A stretch of 64,000 nucleotides of DNA, taken from assembly GCA_002964805.2 (NCBI GenBank), contig PUDQ02000003.1, positions 1,364,001 through 1,428,000 of the forward strand, written 5' to 3'. Source of the stretch: Trametes villosa (lineage: Eukaryota > Basidiomycota > Agaricomycetes > Polyporales > Polyporaceae). The notes under the pieces were generated by a model, which searched no databases, was not told where the DNA came from, and saw only the letters and a program-made list of their open reading frames with translations. Shown here one piece after another: positions 44,383-55,412 of the stretch. The position numbers were made by a program, and so were the translations under genes. Position 1 is the stretch's first letter. Each line of letters begins with the position of its first letter.

Positions 44383-47300
44383 CTACCTTCCTGTATGGAT
44401 GAACGGAACCCAGAAGATACTCGGCTTCCCCGCCGCCCTGAGCATGCGCACAGCCTTGTGCAAAGCCTCCGCCGCCTCCATCGGGTCCGGCTCACCAACA
44501 CCCTCGCGCATCAGATGCCCGTACACCTTATCCGCGATGAACGCTGACGTCCGGTCGTCCACCGTCCAAAGCGTCGCCACCGCCGAGCGGACCCCAGCAA
44601 ACTGCAGGCCTGCCGCGAGGTGGATGCTCTCGTCCGGGAGGCGCTCGTCCCCTGCCGATGTCAAGCACGCGGAGAGGAACGCCAGCTGCACGCGCGAGAG
44701 GTCGAGGCGCATGAGCGCACCGAGCGTGAGCGGCCCGTCGTGCATGAAGAACGCGCTCGCGAACGCGTACAAAGGGTCCTGGTACGCGTGGCACGAGAGG
44801 TGCAGCCATGTGTGGGCAGGCAGCGCGGAGGCGACGGAATGGGCTGTCGCAGCAGCCCCAACCAAGGTCGTCGGGGTGTAGGAGAGGCGCTCGCATGCGC
44901 GCTGGATCGTGGATAGCTCTTTGTGGACGGCAGGGAGTGGGTTCTGCCCGGGAGTGTCGGGCTGCCCCACCGCGAGCAAAGCGAAGGGCTGCTTCGTAGA
45001 GTTGTGCGCGCGAAGAAGAGAATGCAAGGTTGGTATGTAGGAGGACACGACGAGCTCCGGAAGGCCTGGCGCGTCGTCACTGTACGGGCCGGCCGCGTGG
45101 ATAGGCAGGAGTGCGAGAGGCCCGGTTGGACACCACCATACGCGGAGAGGCTGCGACTGGGAGTGATGGCGTAGGTGGGTAAGGATGGGCTCCGCCATGG
45201 CGTTCCACAGGCCTTGAAGAATTGGGACCATGATGACCTCGTCGAAGTCGCGTATGCCCATGCCACCCTGTTGAAGGTCATACAAGCCAACCTGGATCGC
45301 TTCCGCCCACCCACGGATCTCTTCGACAGAAAGCTCGGGCAGGGGAACGTGTTCGAGCGCCGCGGTACCGTCCCGGGAGCGGCTCAGCACGATCGCATCG
45401 CATCGAGTGGAATGCGTGTTCAGGAAGACCACGCAACCTCGCTCCAGCACGCTCGCAAGGCCAGCGTTATGTCGCAAATCACCCGATACTCCGAGGCTGG
45501 CGGCGTCACCGTTGCGCTCGGCGAGAGTTGCTTGCAGCGACCCCCGACGCGTGGCTGCACTATGCATGGCGGCGTCTCCTTGGATGGACTTCATCAGCGA
45601 CATCACCCCGTCGATCCTGTCGAAGTCTCCAGGACGGTACCCAGGATGCGCCATGGCGTTGGCGCGCATGCCCTCGTACACAACCCGTAGGTTCTCTACC
45701 GTCTTGACGAGCTCGGGGCGCCGTTTCGCAGCCTCTTCTATCATGGCGGGCGTGACCTTCGGCATCCCCTCGGCGGTGTTTGAGAGATACGCCGACAGGA
45801 TGTCCAGCTCAGCACTAGGAGCGGGCGACCGGGACGCGGATGGGTTATGGGGGAGACGGAGTTGCAGAGACTGGGACCAGAGTACGTTCCTGCCGCGCTC
45901 CAAGTAGGCAACCGCGTCGTCGAGCTGTCCACAGGCGATCGCACACGCAGCCGCCCAAGGGCCCACATCCGCGGACAGCCGAACCAGCGTCTTGTATTGG
46001 ATGACCATGCGGTTCCCGGCCCAGGCGATGAGAGGGAGTATGTCCAGGGCGACTTTCAGCGCTTCCAGAGTAGGTTCAGGACCCCGGGCAGATGCGACTT
46101 TCGCCCACTCCATGGCAGCACTGATGCGGATGGAGGCGCGAGCGGGGCTTTCGGCGACAGAACGGAGAGTCCTAGTAGCTGCGTCTGCGTCTTTCGCCGA
46201 CCCTCCGATATCCGCTCGTAAAGCCAGGTTCATGCCGAGTTCGAGGCCTAGGGCTGCGCGACGCTGGTCGTCCGCAGGTGCCCTCTCCAGCGCCGAAGAC
46301 GCATACCGAATGGCTTCGTCCAAATCCTCCGCGCTCTCCGTCAACTGGAAGCGGTAGAAGAGCGCGGTAGCGAGGTCGCGTTCAATCTGGGCTTCGAGAT
46401 GCCCGCCACCAGAGAACGCCCGACGCGCAAGCTGCAGCTGACGCATCCCCTCGTCGACCTCATCGAGGTCCTCCATGTGCTCCCCGCGACTCGCGAGCGC
46501 AAGTCCGAGCGCGGCCTGTGCGGGGTAGTGGGTGTACGTACCCGCGATCGGGAGGTGGGCGGCGATGCTAAGGCGCTCAACGCACTCATCGAGGTCCTTG
46601 ACATCTTCGTCGGCTTCGAACCGTTGATAGAGCAGGAGCGCGAGGTCGGTGAGATAAACCACGTACAGCGGGTGGCTCTCCGGGCACTTCTTGACTGCCT
46701 GGCGAGCGAATGTGACGGCGGCGTCGAGGTCGTCCGCGTCCGTCACCACCTTGAAGCGCTGCGCGCGGACAAGCGCGGAGACGTGCAGACTACGCGCATC
46801 ATCGGGGTGCGCAGGTGCGCCTTGGTTCGGGAGGTGTCCGATCAAGGGCTCGTCATGCGGGAGGTTGGCCGTGAAGAAGAGCGCCTTGTCGATGTCCGCC
46901 ATGTCCCACGTCCGGAGGAAGCGCTCTAGGTAGAGCTCGCTGAGGACGCAGAGCGTTTGGACGTCCTGCATGTCGCTCTCCCCGCCGGACTTCGGCAGGG
47001 GTTCGAGAGCGTCCTTGAGGTATTGAGCTTGCCCTTCGGCGCGGTAGCGATCAAGGAGGCACTCTGCAAGCTCCAGAGCGAGCGAGCTGAGGTTCTCCGA
47101 GGCCCCAGGGTACAACGCGCGCGAGACATCTAGAGTGCGTTTGGCAACTTCAACAGCCGGTTGGAGGAGTTCGAAGTTCTGCTCCCTCCGCGCGAGGAGG
47201 CGCTGAGAGTACGCCCAGTTGCAGACCCTCACCATCGTGGTGGGCCCGATCCCATCCGCGTCTCCCCGCAGCGCGAGAGAAACCGCGCCCACGCCCTCGT

Positions 47301-48289
47301 CTAGGCGGTGGTCCTCGTGGCTCAGCTCGTAGAGGTCGAGAAGCGCGCGGCCGAACGAGGACTGGAGCTCGCGATAGTCGGGAGACAATTTTGGCATAGA
47401 CTGGAGGCGGAGGGAGAGGTGTAGTGCTGTCGACCCGAGGTAGAGCTCGTTCCCCTGCAGCGCGCGCTTCATCTCGCGGGATACCCAGTCACCGCCGAAG
47501 GCGTTGGAGAGGGCTGACGTGAGGCGCTCGGTGCGGGAAATCGCGGCGGACAAGTTCTGTGCCAGTTCCGGAGGGGGCGCGATAGAAGACGATGGCGCAG
47601 AGTGAAGGGGTGCGGGGACAGGTTGCTCTGGCACACCTGCAGACTCGGTGGTGTACGTCTTGACCGCGTCGAGTAGCCGCATCGCGCGGCTTATGAAATC
47701 TGCTACGCCCTTGAGACTCGAGGTGGAGTACTCTGTCGCGTCGTACATCGCCCCGCCTGCAGCTGGGTCCGGGCGCACGCCATCCCGTGCGTACTCGGGG
47801 ATAATCGCTACCGGCAACTTGTCCTGGGACGTTGAGCCCAACGATCCCTGCCACGGTGCGTGTCTGCAAAGTTAGAAATACCGCAAGAATGAATCAGCGG
47901 TAGGCTTTCGCACCATGAATCGGCCGTGTTCTGCGAGTATGGTGTCCATCCATTGCGTAGCTTCTTCTGTACTGGTATGCGGCTCAAGTATCTTGATCAG
48001 TGGCCCGACGCCCTCTCGTAGCTGTTCAGCGACATCGGGGCCGCGTGGATCGTTGGTGGAGGCAGCTATTTCAGAGTGCTCGTCTCTTGTAGTAGGCTAC
48101 GTTAGCTCACGTCCATACTCTGCCAGGCTGCGACTCGCCATGCAGAACTTACCCAGTAGGAGATGCGCTATCCGTGCCATCCGCGCGAGCTTCAGAGTCA
48201 TCCGTGTGTTCAGGCGCATCGTTCTCCGTCCTAAGCATTTCCGCGAACGCACGCGAGAGCTCGTCTTCAGAGGGGTCGGCGGACATCTT
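44383..48289 (-). CDS. TPR-CHAT protein (caspase-like peptidase domain)
   Basis: Large protein of about 1250 residues. The N-terminal exons (from 48289, MSADPSEDELSRAFAEML) are acidic. Two introns (an upstream acceptor near 48095 and one ending at 47848) lead into a 3.5-kb uninterrupted exon. Its middle part is a long helical array with TPR-like units (for example DLDECVERLSIAAHLP, DLDEAIRYASSALERAPADD, YLERGRNVLWSQSLQL). The C-terminal third is a CHAT domain: WLHLSCHAYQDP carries the His of the dyad (codon 44788-44790) and LAFLSACLTSAG the Cys (codon 44665-44667), followed by AGLQFAGVRSAVATLWTVDD. CHAT domains are clan CD peptidases related to caspases and separase. Fungal members are expanded in Agaricomycetes and mostly uncharacterised. 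The dyad looks intact, so peptidase activity is plausible. No neighbouring substrate is obvious. Confidence 0.88.
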
Positions 48290-49044
48290 GCCGTACACTA
48301 GAAACACAAAGTCAGCAAGGATTACACACCACAGCCTACAGCAAGAAACACACCGTGTCGAAGTGGACGACCCACCCCCGTCCTGTCTACTTATACTTCA
48401 CGCCACCAGCTGCGCCCCAGCACCCTTAGTTCGCACTGCGCCAAAAACCTGACGAGTTTCTCCTAGACCCGCACGCCAAGACAATCCCGCGCAAGCCGCC
48501 GAAGCAGTGCACGTCGCGGCACCGTAGGATGTGGCTCGCCCAAGCCATGCATGGCGAAATGAGCTGCTCACGGGGATGATGGACGCCGTCAAGAACCGAG
48601 GCGCACAAAAGCCACGCATTCGGACGCACTGCGCCCGGTGTACTGCTACCGCGCAGTCTTTTGACTTTCAGGAACAGACGGTGACTGCGTCCAGGCGTTA
48701 GTATGAAGTGCATCTAGTGTGGGCAAAAAGTCAGCGAAGACAACACGGTCGGTAGGCTCATGTGTCAACTCAAGAAAACACGGTTCTTCTAATCATACGG
48801 CGCTAGGCGATAGCGATACACAGGACGCACTGTTGCTGTACGCGAGCGAGCGGGTTGGGAGTGGTTGGGGGGTTTCATATTGTACGTATACACTGGATAT
48901 GGTTTGCTTTCGTTTTCCTCTTCCTCTTCTCTTCCTCCTGTTCTTCGCCTCCGCCGCGGCGCTCGGGGGTATGAGTCGGGTGTGTCTGTGTAGTGGGGGT
49001 GGGAGTGGACGCGCGGGCGCGGGGGTGGGGAGAGGGGAGGCAAA
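48290..49044. other. Intergenic, CHAT promoter and hexokinase 3' flank
   Basis: No gene recognised. The part near 48900-49040 is pyrimidine- or G-rich low-complexity sequence, typical of a 3' flank here. Confidence 0.4.
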
Positions 49045-51520
49045 TTAGAGGGCGGGATAAATGCCTGCGTCGCGTCGCGCCTTCGTCATCGCGGCCACGA
49101 TCGCGCTGCCGATACCGCTGCCGTCCTCGGCGTGGTACGTGATGATGCTCCTGCGCACAAGCAAAACAGTCAGCCAACCACATAGACGGTACCAAAACGC
49201 AAGGAGACACTCACGACCCCTTCTCGCCAAAGATATCATGCAAGCCCTCATGTATCCGCTCCGGGAACGCGGGGTACTTGTTGTACAGAGAGCCGTCCGC
49301 GCCAACCGCGCACCCGTCCTCGAGGTAGTTCATCTTGCTGACGATCGCGGCAATGCCGCACGCGGAGAGGCGCGCGGCGCGGCGCGCGACGAGCTTCGCG
49401 AGCGCGCGGAAGAACTGGCGCTCCGCGAGCGTCGTCTCCAGCGCGAAGAAGTGCGAGAAGATGCCGATGATCATCAGCAGCTCGTCCGTGGGGTCGCTCT
49501 CCATGAGCGAGAGGAACGCGGTGTCGAACGAGTACGCAATCTCGATCTTGTACGTGTTCTGCCCGAGGAAGAGCACGCCTTCGTCGATCAGTTCACAGAT
49601 GATGAGGCGGAGGATCTCGCCGAGGTACCGCCCGGAGATGAGTTTCTGTGGGGGTGTTAAAGAGGGGTTGGGGGCGTGTGGGGGCGAGGGCGCGTACCTC
49701 GAAGGCCTGCTCGCCGGGCTTGTTCGACGTCTCGTCGATGATGATATCGTACTTCGTCCGCGGCAGGTTCTCATGCTCGAACGAGTCGAATGCGCCCTGC
49801 ACCGCAGCGTTCAGCTTCACCCTCTCCGCCACAAATGCAAAATAAAGATACGCACCCACTCGCAGTTGATCGCGATCTCCGCGTTCGGGTCGATGCCGAG
49901 GTCCGCAATCTTGGGAATGTCACCGACGCGCTCCATGTACGCGGCGTTGCAGCCCGTGCCGAAGATGCACGCGATCCGCGTCTTCGGGTTCACGTAGTGC
50001 GACGCGATGAGCGTCCCTGTCGTGTCGCACGTCAGCGCGACGACCTCCGCCGGCACGGCCTGCCGCACCGTAGATGACGTCAGTGGCGATAAACGCGTGA
50101 GGGGCAGAGATAGAGCGTACATGTTTCGCGAGCGACTTGCGGAACATCGCGACGACGTCGTGGCCCTCGGTGTTCGGCGAGCCGAAGCCCTTCGTCCACC
50201 GGATAAGTACACCGTGGTCAATACGCTCTTGCCTGTCGCATATGTGAGATGATGCATGAGTCGGAAGGTGCGTTCCACATACGCGCATGGGTAAGAGAAC
50301 TGCGCAGGTCGTCAGAATATAGCTTGGCGTAGGAGCTGACTGTAACACACCGTGAACCCCAGAGGGAGGATGTGGTCCTTCTCGATCACGCCGGACTCGA
50401 TGTTCGAGTCGGTGAAGGCCTTTAGGCACTCTGCGCAGAAGTCGAACAGGATCTGGCCGTCCTCCTGCTTCTGCTCCTCGGTAAGCCGGTACTTGGACTG
50501 GGTGATTTCGAATTTGCCGTCGCCCTGGAGGGTAACCAGGCATACTCGCAGGTTGGTTCCGCCTGAGGGATTCAGTCAGCGTCCCGAGTGCCCGAGTTTC
50601 GTAGATTCATGGAGAGGTGAGACACCGGGGGCATAGTTGCATGCGACGACTTGTTACATCGAATAGTTGGGCAACGGCAACACGCCTGATCACCTCCAGC
50701 TGGTGACTAAAGGTGACCAAGCGGTCCCGTAACCTCCGTATGTTCCGCGGAACGCCTGCGCCAGAGGACCGGACTTTCTGAAAGAACATTGCAGTCAAAG
50801 TCCAACTGTGCTTTCGGTGTCTCCATCTATGCCACCTGTGTCGCATGCTGATTACACGCGGTATTCGTAGTGTGATCAGCATGTAACACCGTTTCCGCGC
50901 GCAAAATGGCGCAACTTGACAACGGGGTGCTACATTTGGTCAGGGATTTCCGTGTAATTCATGTGGTACGAGGTGTGATATGGGCGGCTGCCCCCGGTGA
51001 GATGTCTGGAGAGCGAAAGAACTTACCGAGATCTACGGCAAGATAACTGCCGGTCTCCTGGCCTGTTGGCCAACCGAAGACGTAGGTGGGGATCATGGGC
51101 TGGATGCGAGTAGCAGATAGGTATCGGGCACATCGTGACAGGAGCATGAGACGTACCACTACTTGATTATGCTTCGCAAGGCCGAGCTCTAGCGACTCCT
51201 TGAATGCCTCGACAATGATGCGCATTCGCTGCGGGGTGAGGGTGAACCTGTGTGGGGATTGCGCGCCCGTAAGCTCCCGCGGGTGGCTGGGAGTGCGCAG
51301 GGGGACTTACAGGGCCTCGTACTTGCGGAGGTGGTCCGCCATCTTCCTGTGATTGTCACCGATCGCTGGCGTCGGGAGGGGGGAAGGGGGGAGGATGTTT
51401 GCGAACGTACTTCTTGGTTGCGTGAGGCAGGCCATCGTCGTCTTCGCTGGACCTGGTGTAGGACGGGAGGGTCTGTCCGGAGGGGAGTACTACGCTCGTG
51501 CTGCCGCGCCTGCTCGCCAT
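49045..51520 (-). CDS. Hexokinase family protein (Asn-to-Cys change in the sugar site)
   Basis: Sugar kinase of the hexokinase family, first step of glycolysis, cytosolic. Exons read MASRRGSTSVVLPSGQTLPS, MADHLRKYEAL, FTLTPQRMRIIVEAF, TYVFGWPTGQETGSYLAVDL and GGTNLRVCLVTLQGDGKFE (phosphate-binding loop 1). Next are LGFT, FSYPCAQERIDHGVLIRWTK, FGTGCNAAYME, INCEW, GAFDSFEH, ISGRYLGEILRL and, at the end, SIITYHAEDGSGIGSAIVAA (adenosine site), stopping at 49045. The loop usually written NDTTGTL reads LTCDTTGTL (near 50030): the catalytic Asp is kept, but the neighbouring glucose-binding Asn is Cys. INCEW also has Cys where Thr is usual. The intron at 50563-51026 is 464 bp. The gene is divergent from uL14m with 236 bp between starts. 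Confidence 0.92.
50844..50883. repeat. Hairpin inside the long hexokinase intron
   Basis: The arms catgctgattacac (50844-50857) and gtgtgatcagcatg (50870-50883) pair at 13 of 14 positions around a 12-base loop. The hairpin lies within the enlarged 464-bp intron and may be part of an inserted element. Confidence 0.55.
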
Positions 51521-51756
51521 TATATCGGGTGGGAGAGGGGGTGGTGGAGAGGGAGAGAGAGCGTCGGTGGTGGTGGCGGCCGCGAGAGCACCAGGCCTAG
51601 CCGGCGCCCCTCGATCTAATCTCCACCCGATAACCCGTTTATGGCGATATTTCCGGCGGTAAGTCACCCCTTAGCGCGTCATAACTCCTCTTTCTCCCCG
51701 CCGTCTCGTTCGTTCTCCTCTCCTCTCCGCCACGCACTCGACCTCGACCGCGACGG
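51521..51756. promoter_or_regulatory. Bidirectional promoter, hexokinase / uL14m
   Basis: Only 236 bp separate the two divergent start codons. The stretch is GC-rich with pyrimidine tracts (ctcctctttctccccgccg) upstream of uL14m and no clear TATA box, as is usual for housekeeping genes. Confidence 0.55.
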
Positions 51757-52245
51757 ATGATCGGCCTCAAGGGAACGCTTAACGTACGCCGCCCCCTCTC
51801 TCCGCCGTCTCTGCCCTCCTGACGCCTCCCAGGTCATCGACAACTCAGGGGCTCTCCTCATCGAGTGTGTCAACGTCCTCAAGCAAAAGGTCAACAACGG
51901 CTGGGGCTCCGTCGGCGACGAGATCGTCTGCGTCGTCAAACGCGCGCGCCCAGTCTCCGGCCAGACCGCTGCCTCGGCGGCCAAGGTCCGACAGGGCGAC
52001 GTCCGCCGCGCCGTCATCGTCCGCACGCGTAAGGCCGTCCGCCGGCCAGACGGCCGCTACATCCGCTTCGACGACAACGCCGCGGTGCTCCTGAACAACA
52101 AGCGCGAGATGCTCGGCACGCGTATTGGTGGGGTGGTCAGCGCGGATCTCCGGATGAAGGGGTGGGGGAAGATTGTCTCTTTGGCTCCCAAGGTGCGTGT
52201 CGGGTTTCGCGTGGCGCGTTTTGTGTCGCTCAACAGGTCACCTAG
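51757..52245 (+). CDS. Mitochondrial large-subunit ribosomal protein uL14m
   Basis: Bacterial-type L14 of the mitochondrial ribosome, 131 residues, the normal size for fungal uL14m. Three exons: 51757-51783, 51833-52192 and the final nine bases 52237-52245, which encode only V-T-stop. The L14 core is clear: [55 protein letters not shown] and [16 protein letters not shown], then [20 protein letters not shown]. The 9-bp last exon would be missed by simple gene finders but extends the conserved C-terminus LAPKVT. Import to mitochondria is expected even though the N-terminus starts directly with the L14 fold. Yeast calls this protein Mrpl38. Confidence 0.93.
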
Positions 52246-52941
52246 GTCGTATGATATGTCATCTATAATTTGCTAGACCACGATTCCATCCTCGCACAAA
52301 CCTCGTTAGTGACCGTTGACGGTTTCCAGCCGCGCCTCCTCTGCCACCAAGGTAGGGTTTATTCCGGTGCAGAGAATACTCAAACGTACATTCCGAACTT
52401 CGACCAGCCCTTTTCCGAGCAGTGGCCTGCGCTCGGCGTCTTCCCGCAGGCACTCGTCCCGCTGTCGCAAACCCTCAAAGACCATGCAATTGTCGCAATA
52501 TTGGCAAAACCAGTCTCCGCCTCAGCCTTGGCCTCGCGTGGGCGCGATCTCGCCGGTCTGGTCACTCGACGCACGACATAACCCGCTGCTTTGCCAGCAA
52601 GAACCGCCTCCCGCGCCCACCTCGGCTAGCAGACGCTCGCAAGCGCACTCGCTAAAGCTTACACGTCTGAACACGGCTTGTACTCCTGCTATGTCGAACC
52701 GAAAACCGTCCTTGTATCCTTGTCTGGCATCCTGCGGATGATGCGTGGTTGCGTTGCCACAGGTCCAGGTAGGTAATGGCATGCAGTTTAGACCCTTGCG
52801 TCAATCGTGGTATATTCAAGGTTTGCTCGAAACGCATCGGATTACAGAACTGCGCACCCGCCGCACGTCAGCCATGACCTCCTTTCAGCCGAATGCTCTG
52901 CGCTCACCCTACGCAGGTCGCCCGAACGGAACGACATCGTC
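52246..52941. other. Convergent intergenic region, uL14m / ALDH-1
   Basis: No gene recognised in about 0.7 kb. Open frames exist on both strands but lack splice context or homology. Confidence 0.4.
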
Positions 52942-55412
52942 CTAGCCCTTCAGCTGCGCATGCACCCCCCGCCCCGACCCAGTCAGCACTATCGCCGCGG
53001 CGCCGACAAGCACAAAAACGAGCCAGAAGGCCCACCTCTTTCCGTTCGCCGTCGACATGCCCGGCGCCTGCCCCGGCCTGGCGGGCAGCGAGGGCGAGAG
53101 CGCCTTCATCTGCCAGCTCGGCTGTATGCGCGTCAGTATACGCAACCGGTACGACATACGAGCGGGCGCACTTTGTATGGCGGGTAGCGGAACCCGAACG
53201 CAAGCTTGTCCACCCTGCACGCAATTGTGAGCGTCGGCAGTGGACGGGTCACGTCTGGACGCACCATCCTGGGTTGTCGATGGACACGCGCAGGTGCGTG
53301 AACTCGTCAAACGCGTGCTTTCCGGTGTAATACCCATCTGTGGTAGCGCGAGGGTGCTGGTGAGCAAATTGCCATGATGAAGTTTGAGTGAAGGTGCGCA
53401 CATCCACTGGCGCCGACGCCGCCCATGGGTAACCCGGGCACTTGCGCGTTGCTGTCAGTACTCACGGCGGCAGGCAAATAGGGGTACGCATACCTCCACA
53501 GCTGATGATGGTCTCGTTTGCGATAGCTGAGCCGCTCTCCGTGTTGTCAAACACTGTGAGATGCACCGGATTAGATCCACAGGTTAGGTGGACTTCGTAG
53601 AATGCGAGGCGCTTACCCTTCTTCTGGAACGCCTTGTCCGGGGAGAACACGTAGACGGCGAGAGGATGCTCCCTCTCATTGATGAACGCGATCGCCTCGT
53701 CGACGCTCTTCACCGGCACCAGGGGGAGAACGGGCCCAAATATCTCCCTACGCGCGCAGTCCTCGTGAGTCTCTACTGAGCTCACAACTGTGACACCCCC
53801 ACTCACTCCTGCATAAGCGCGTCATCCCCGCGCACATCCTTCACAATGGTCGGCGCGATATACCTCTTCGCGACGTCCGCCTGGCCCCCAAGGACGACCG
53901 TGCCCTTGGTCTCGTCGATGAGCCGCTTGATGCGCGCGGTGTGCGCTTCCGAGACGATGCGGCTGTAGGAGTCGGACTTCTCGGGGCCTTCGGGGTAGAA
54001 AGACGCGTATCTGGTGAAGTGGTAAGGGATCGCTGTTCATGAGGCGAGGCAGGGCGCTTACACTTCCTTCATGGCCTCTACGAGCGTATCCTGGAATCCC
54101 TCGGGCACGAGGACATACTCCGGGGCGAGACATATCTGAGCGGAGGCGAGTTCGAGTTCGATATCTCCCACACAAGTCAAGGAAGGGGAGTCACCTGGCC
54201 AGCGTTCGAGAATCGGCCCCATAGAAGCCGGCGAGCGGTCATCTTGACGTCGCACTTGGGATCGACGACAACAGGGTTCTTCCCTGTGTTGCGCGATTAT
54301 GCATTTATGACTTGTCCTTGCGTTTACGGGTGGTATACGTACCTCCAAGCTAAATGGGGGGACGCTAAGGTGAGCCAAAGAGTGCATGCTAGCTAGGGAT
54401 TACCACCCACCTCCAGAGTCAACGGCGTGAGGTGCTTCGCTGCCGCTTGGGCAATGATGCGCGCTACACGTTCATTGCCTATGTTCGTCACAATTATGAC
54501 CCGGGCTGTTGAAGTAGGAGCGATTATGCCATACCTGTGTAGAGAACTGTAGTAGTCGTGTCAGCGTTCCATCGCGGACAATCTGCACGTTGCCGTACTA
54601 TGGTTCCATCTAAGCTCTAGAATCTAACACGCCGGGTTATGAGAGCATGCACAACGGTACGACTAGAGGATCATACCTTGGTCGTCTCCGGAATACCTCC
54701 GTTGATGACATGGTATAGCTCGCGGTCCATATATTGAGGGAACAGCTCGGCGAGCAGGGCGCTACACGCGGGGGTCTGCTCGGACGGTTTCACGACCACG
54801 GCATTGCCTCCCGCAATCGCGCTAACCTGCATTTTCATGAGCATAGAATCCCGAACCAACAGCCCATTGACCTCGACTCACCAGGGGTGACAAAATAAGG
54901 AAGAGGGGAACGTTGAAGGGGGCGATGAGGAGCACCACTCCCTTAGGCTCCGCACGCATCTTCGGGCTCATCGCGAAGAAATTGAGGGTAAACTCCGCTC
55001 TGTATGCCTTCGCCCACTTCTCCACATTGTCGTACGCTGTGCGCACCTCCACATAGACGGCGGCGAAATCAAAGCTGCAATTTCACGCCACGGTTCGTGG
55101 TGAGGACGCCGAAATCAACACTGAATGAGGAGCGCGCGGAAACGTACAAGACTGTCTCGTGGCTGGAGCGGCCGAGGTCTCGTTGGAGAGCATCGACAAA
55201 GCGCTGCTCGTTGTCTTTCAGCAGGTAGCCGAGCTGCGCAATCTGTTCTTTCCGGAATGCGATGGACTTGGCCTTGCCTGACCGGTATGCCTGTTGTGCA
55301 TGGGAGTGTATCTGTCGGATGGACGCGGTAGCTGAGCTTAAGCGTGCGGTTCAACGTCGTTGCTACTTACCTTCGCGATGTCTTCGACGGGGGTATAAAA
55401 TGATGTCGTCAT
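52942..55412 (-). CDS. ALDH-1: class-3 fatty aldehyde dehydrogenase, tail-anchored
   Basis: NAD(P)-dependent aldehyde dehydrogenase of the ALDH3 (fatty/aromatic aldehyde) type. Exons in order: MTTSFYTPVEDIAK, SGKAKSIAFRKEQIAQLGYL, YDNVEKWAKAY, FFAMSPKMRAEPKGVVLLIA and PFNVPLFLILSPL, then GGNAVVVKPSEQTPACSALL. A Rossmann stretch ends at LTPLTLE, followed by a 7-bp micro-exon (LGG) and KNPVVVDPKCDVKMTARR. WGRFSNAGQ and ICLAPEYVLVPEGFQD carry the catalytic Cys; the Glu of LELGG is the general base. GREHPLAVYVFSPD-like sequence, KHAFDEFTHLRVSIDNPGW and VDKLAFGFRYPPYK follow. The C-terminus is a tail anchor (WAFWLVFVLVGAAAIVL), so the enzyme probably sits on ER or peroxisome membrane. The start at 55412 equals that of ALDH-2 (MTT). 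Confidence 0.88.
54343..54349 (-). other. 7-bp micro-exon in ALDH-1
   Basis: On the minus strand the exon CTTGGAG is bounded by acceptor catttag and donor gtacgt, with introns of 61 bp (54350-54410) and 59 bp (54284-54342). Joined to CTG GAG before and GG AAG after, it restores the invariant L-E-L-G-G-K motif, which is otherwise missing from the protein. Confidence 0.8.

Noticed and set aside
47489..47869. Alternative start of the TPR-CHAT gene in another frame
   Set aside because: It overlaps the 5' part of the CHAT exon out of frame. Splicing of upstream exons to an acceptor at 47848 gives a continuous N-terminus instead.
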